Shown here one piece after another: positions 51,301 through 57,300 of a DNA stretch of 64,000 nucleotides. How positions within the stretch are numbered: the stretch's first letter is position 1; every line of letters begins with the position of its first letter. Location of the stretch: NCBI GenBank assembly GCA_032622095.1, contig CP136066.1, forward strand, positions 92,835,319 to 92,899,318, in the 5' to 3' direction. A program made the translations under genes and the position numbers. Under the pieces are notes generated by a model. That model saw only the letters and a list, made by a program, of their open reading frames with translations. It searched no databases and was not told where the DNA came from. The stretch comes from Siphonodentalium dalli. Taxonomy: Eukaryota; Mollusca; Scaphopoda; Gadilida; Siphonodentaliidae.

Positions 51301-54300
51301 GAGCTTTCCGATGAATGGCAACAAGCCATATATCCGACTAAATCATGAAAAATTACCCATAATTCTTATGTCATTAAGGAGTCGATTATATAGGGCATTA
51401 CTGTATACTTGTTAATGATGCGTTAGTATAGAAAATTGGAAAGGGTTAAATTCTCCCTCATGCGAAACGAAGACCGTGTATGCATATGCATCTCTTCTTG
51501 CTTCCGCAGGTGTCCAATGACCACGAAGGCAGCTCAAATGGTTCTCCGGAAAATTCCGACTCGGTCGAGCTTGGCCTCGGAAATGTTTCAATTCGCGGCG
51601 TTCAGGTTTGACAGCACGGCGACGGTGTTCATTAATTGTGACGTAAAGCTGTGCAGAGCGTCCACCGATTGCTCACAACAGGTTCGTTGATCATTCCTGT
51701 AAATTAAGTCACCAACTCGGTTCTAACAGGGTACATTAGAACTGATTAGAATGGTATATCATAGATTTAAATAATATATAGCTCCCTCTCTATTATATGG
51801 ATATTAACCTATTCGCTGATAAATGACGTTATGGCGTCGTGCGTTGCATGGGCAGTTAATGTTATTGCCATTTTCCAGTGGAAAAATATAACGGGACTAT
51901 CACAAGAACCAGAAAACTGACTCAGTTGAAAGGCTATTATCGTTCACAATCGTGGAACATCATCACTGTTTGAAACTTCGAGATGCAGTTATTTCGATGC
52001 ACCAATCTCTGAGTTCCAGTTATGAATAATGGCCTACTGCTAGTGTGCTGAGGTAGGTCCGGAGATACTACGGACCATTAAATTATAGCACACAACGTGC
52101 ACTCTTACGTCCGTAATACATGTAGTTACGGACGTCATAGCAGCGAAGAGGTTAATAGATACAATTGCATGAGGTAGAACGAACGGACCGAACGAAAGAA
52201 AGTTGGGATCAGGCAACAAGCCATTGGCTTAGTTGAACCCCTCTTCCTCTGCCCTAGTATCCAACTGTTGCTGTGCTCATATGAGATGAAACTAAATAAC
52301 CGTAAAAAGTTTCACATGCTGATTTCTCTTGAAACGATTATAGCCTACTGAAAAGATTAAGCATATTCATCAAATGTTCACTTAAAATCCCCCCCTGGGG
52401 TGTTTACAAATTTAGAGATTACGACAACTATTTAAACAATAAAAGGTGTCTATGAAGTGTCCATAATTTACCAATAATACATGTACCTAGTTCGGCGAAT
52501 AAAATTAAGTATTTCCGAGAATTTCAACAGTGAACACTCGGTTTTGTTATACGAAATCATAAGGATATATCTGGTAATCGTAAAACTATTTCTGCGCGGT
52601 GACGTCATAGGGATTTCTGCATAAGCTACTTGTAGCGGTGGTAATGCATGATAATGAAATCATGTAGACGCTGTAACGCGTATATGTAGATGGTCGAGAG
52701 CCTGATTTTAAAGGCACTTCGTGATTTTAATGTAAAAATTATGCTCGCATATGTTACATCGCGGCCCATTTCGGGGATAACCATAGGTCGATAAGTGCAG
52801 TAACCTTTGCTATATACGGCCTCTTTATGTCACAGAAATATTATTTCTAGCGATCAAATTGAGAACGTTTGGGTCCAGAACTTACTTCGGCATGAAACAA
52901 TAAAGAGCGTTCCTTGTTGTATTGTTCTCATATTGTATGCGAAAATTGAATACAGCTGGAAAATAGCTGGCATTAGCAAGTATTGTTAAGAACAATGCAG
53001 ATGCATGGTAAATCAATATTCGTGTATTCATCAACCTATCTTATACCTCCTTCCAAATTACACCAAATTTAGATGTTGGAATGTATGGGAGGCCCTTTTC
53101 ACATTTATTATTTATTTGCGCTTAAGCGTAAATATGTTAAATCATTTGAGCTTAAGCGCAAATACCTAACACTCCCTTACTTCCCTCTGATTGTAAATGA
53201 TTGTGTCCATCTCATAGTATATTACCATGGGTCCAGAGTAGTAGCCCCATACAGACTCAAAAGTGAAGAAAAATATATTTCCATATGCATATCAGCATCT
53301 CTGTCCCTGGTGTCCCAAGAATTGGTGCCTCACTCCCAGAGCTCTAGTATATTTTATTAAAGGGACATCTCCTGCACATATATATCATTTACATGGCCAT
53401 AAATAGGGAATTAGGGGTTAGTTGCTTCCCTCATATGATGTACTTATTGACTTGAGATATGGGAAAAGACCCTATTTTCATATTATCAGCATCCCTGTCT
53501 CCAAGAATTTGTGTCTCCATCCCAGAGATCTAGTATATTTTATAAAAGAGACATATCCTGCACAGATCTATATCATTTTCATGGTCATAAAAGGGATCTT
53601 GGGGTTACTGGGGGATTGCTTCCCTCATATGGTTGGCCTATATAGACTTTAGTGATGTGTTTAGGCCTGTGCCATTTTAAATTTATTCAGGGGGGGATCA
53701 ATGCATATTAATTTTTATTTGCGCTTAAGCACAAATGATTTGCACTTAAGTGGAAATGATTTGCGCTTAAGCGTAAATGATTTACACTTAAGCATAAATA
53801 TTTGCGCTTAAGCGCAAATGATAGTGGTTATTTGCGCTTAAGCGCAAATATTTGCGCTTAAGCGTAAATAAATAATACATGTGAAAAGGGCCTCCATAAT
53901 AAGACCACAGCTTTTAGTGTACGTACATTTCCATAACTCCAGTTTTATTTGTTCATGTATGCATGTTAATACTGAATGTATAGTTAACACCCTAATTTAT
54001 ATGTAGACCGTGACAAAAGCAAGGTGCTCTCGTGTTTAACAATGTCCATACTGAATGAATTCTCCCATTCAGTTATAAAAGTATATATCGGAACGGTTTA
54101 TTTTTATTTAGAGTGAATTTCATGTAATAAAAGCAGACGACAGACAGAAAAACAAACATATTGGAAAAAATCAGAAAGTCAGTTCAACATTATGGTATTT
54201 TGTTGAACTAATTATACAGCCGTTCTCTTGAAAATGAGCTCATATTGAAGTTATTTCAAACACACATATAAACTCATCTGAATTGCGCTCTAGTCGACTT

Positions 54301-57300
54301 ACCACATGTACGCTCTTTATAACGTGTTTTTATTGTGGCCCGCGCCCTAAAACGGAATAACGGGTAAAAGTTCACTACGGGCTTACCTCAAAATCAAATG
54401 TCCAATATGGACATATCGAATATTTAGATCCAGTATGAACCTATTTGCACGAGGACATGTTGAATTAGAGATCTGAACATGTCCTATGGGAACTATTCGT
54501 CAATATTATATCTCACGTGACTTTCTCGCATTCTGATTGGATGCACATGCTATACTCCTACTGTTCTTTTCCAATTTATTGTAACAAACTCATTTCGAGC
54601 ATTCGTGTTGCCACCTGAAGATACGGCCAAATTTGAAACTATACCCCGTGCGATATGTGTTGAAATATGGGTATATCATTATATTTATTTGTGAATTGAA
54701 ATGATCTTACAAATATCCGATCATATCTATCCAATGTATTTAATAGTTTGTCCGTTTAGTTGGCAAACAACAAGTCCTAATTTTGTAATTCCAGTGGACA
54801 CTTTCCGTTTTCTAAAAGTTCGCCAAAATGTCTTTTCTAATGACGTATTTATAGATATAAAAACACGAACCACGAAGAGATGCTGTTAGATGTAAATACT
54901 AACAATAGTTCATTCGGTAAATAAAAATGTGACAAAATCAGACGCATAAATTGAGAGAGAAATGACACCAATGTTGGATATAATATAATAAATAATGAAT
55001 GTCTTGTCGTTGACTATGCCAAAATAGTTGTCCCCGAGGAGGAATAGTCCATGAGCTCGAGGACCACTATATTGTTATCTATACACATGCAGTCAGATGC
55101 TCGTAGCCCGTTTATATATAACCATGGGTATATGCGAAAAATACACAACGAAAACACACTCCACAGTTTGGATCGATAAGTCTTGCCCTGTGTATTTTGA
55201 TGTTGAATTTTTTGACAATCGGTCTTCCGTATCATTTCTACAACACAATTATCGTCTTACTTGCAGCACGACTTTATCGTGTGATCGTCACGGAAGCGTT
55301 TTATTTCAGAGTATGGTTAATACATTCCCGCCGGTGAAGTGTATTCTCGCATAAGAAACAAATAAGCCTATGCCGAGGGCAGAAACTAAAGTTGCGAGAG
55401 GCACCCCTGGTTGAGTGTGGGATATTTGGCACTCGAGACTTGGTTAGAGGGTTTTCGTTGGGGTGGTCTCCACCTTGGAATTTCCAACTGCACCCCACCC
55501 CATTGAACCACACCAAACTCATAAGTTTGCGTAAATTAATTTGCACCCCCCCTTTGATTTTCCCCAAATGTTCCCTCACAGATTACCAGATGGTAGACTA
55601 TTCCTAATGAACCAGTAATATTGTGGCCACTTGTCGTGCGGGGGGGGGGGGTGAAAAAGATGGATCGGCCCAGTATGAGATTAAAACATCTTAACAACTA
55701 GTGGTATAACACCACACAAATTTACACCCCGATCTATTTTTTCTTAAATTAATTAGCGAGTAACTACTGGCAAGGACACAGAACACACGGGTCGGCCGAT
55801 GGTTAGGCCCGATGTGAGAACATTTTTGAAATATGAACATGAACATTTGACAATCCTATAGCATAGACCGGCCTCAAGTTTTCCAATTCTGGGAAATTAT
55901 TAACCTGACACTGACCTATAGGTTTAAAAATTGCCAACTGATGGCCATTTGAGTCCATAATTTTGCAAATGAAAGGGAAATATGCAAATGTTGGTCTAAA
56001 AACAACGACTTCGTCACTAAGAAAGTGTTGGAAATCAAACTACGAGAACAATTTCAACCTAATTTTGGTGTGAATTTTCCAATTAATTTTGCTCGGGGTA
56101 TTAGGTATGACTACAATTGGGGGTAAGACCTCTGCATAACCACCCCTGTCGACAAGTCCCTACTTGACACCCCATTCTAAATAATCGATACTAAGTTATG
56201 TTGGGTGGCACCGGTGGGGGGGGGGTCAGGGGCTACATCCCAGCCCTGTCGGGGAGTCATAGCCATCCCCCGTCGGTGAGTTATGTAATTGTCAACCCGG
56301 CAGCTAAAGCCCGCACCCCCCTGTCGGGGTTATCCTGGTGCCACCCCTGTTTGAAATCATATAAAACTTTTAAAGAAGAAGACCACATATTGAACAGAAA
56401 TCAGGGGGAAATGAGCTCTCGTAACCACAAAAGTGCACTAAAGACATCCCAATAAATCCAAATTAGATGAAACCGCATATTGTATATATATGGTATCGTT
56501 CTGTCTGCCTCTCTATATCCAGGGGCGTGGCTATATGGTTTCCGTTAGGGGGTGTCCACCATGGGAAATTCCAACTGCACCCCCTTGAATCAGAATCACC
56601 CCAAACACAAATTCCATTTGCGCCATCCCCCTTACATCAGTGCTCACGCCAGTCTGAGTAAACTCATACCTAAATATTCATTACAACATTGAATATAAGG
56701 TCTGACGGATAACATCGATATTTCATTTCCAAGTCCTCGGGATTCTGTAATCTGATTGATTGCGTAAATTATTTTCCGTCCAATGAAACCGTATGGGTTA
56801 ATAAACAAGTGTCAGTGGGCGGAGACTCCCATAATGTCACCTCTAAATATAGTAACAGAGCGGAATTTCTCCGATCGAAAGCGATGCTTGCAAATACAAC
56901 AGACAGAAACAATGGCTTCGAAATTATATATTCGGTACGATTCGGATTAATTTGAAGGATGTGCTAGACCTGATAGATAGGCCTGCGCATGGTACCAACT
57001 TGGCCTCCCATAAATATAAATAGAACTCACTCACGTCCGTGTATTTGATTTACTTTATTGTACCATGGTTTGCAAATCAAATTATTTGTCGTAAAAAAGT
57101 CATCTGAAAGTTAACACCGAGGAAATGACTTAATTTTATGCTTTTAAATAGTTCTGAAGCATCATTTTTGATGACGACCTTATTTTTTGCTCTCGGATGC
57201 AGCTTTCCGGGTGATGCAGCGAGTTCATCTCCCGAAAAAGAATAGTCGCACACACGACAAATATTATCTGCTGTAATTTTATGTCGCGACACAGGCCATT

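Larger units (their letters stand above)
47724..51509 (+). other. ZP gene intron 7
   Basis: It contains a GAC/GAT-rich microsatellite (48100-48165), repeat R1 (48520-48965), a TTAA-flanked MITE (50074-50513) and a TIR element (50631-51405). The open frame at 48374-48577 does not continue the ZP frame and I do not call it an exon. Confidence 0.7.
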
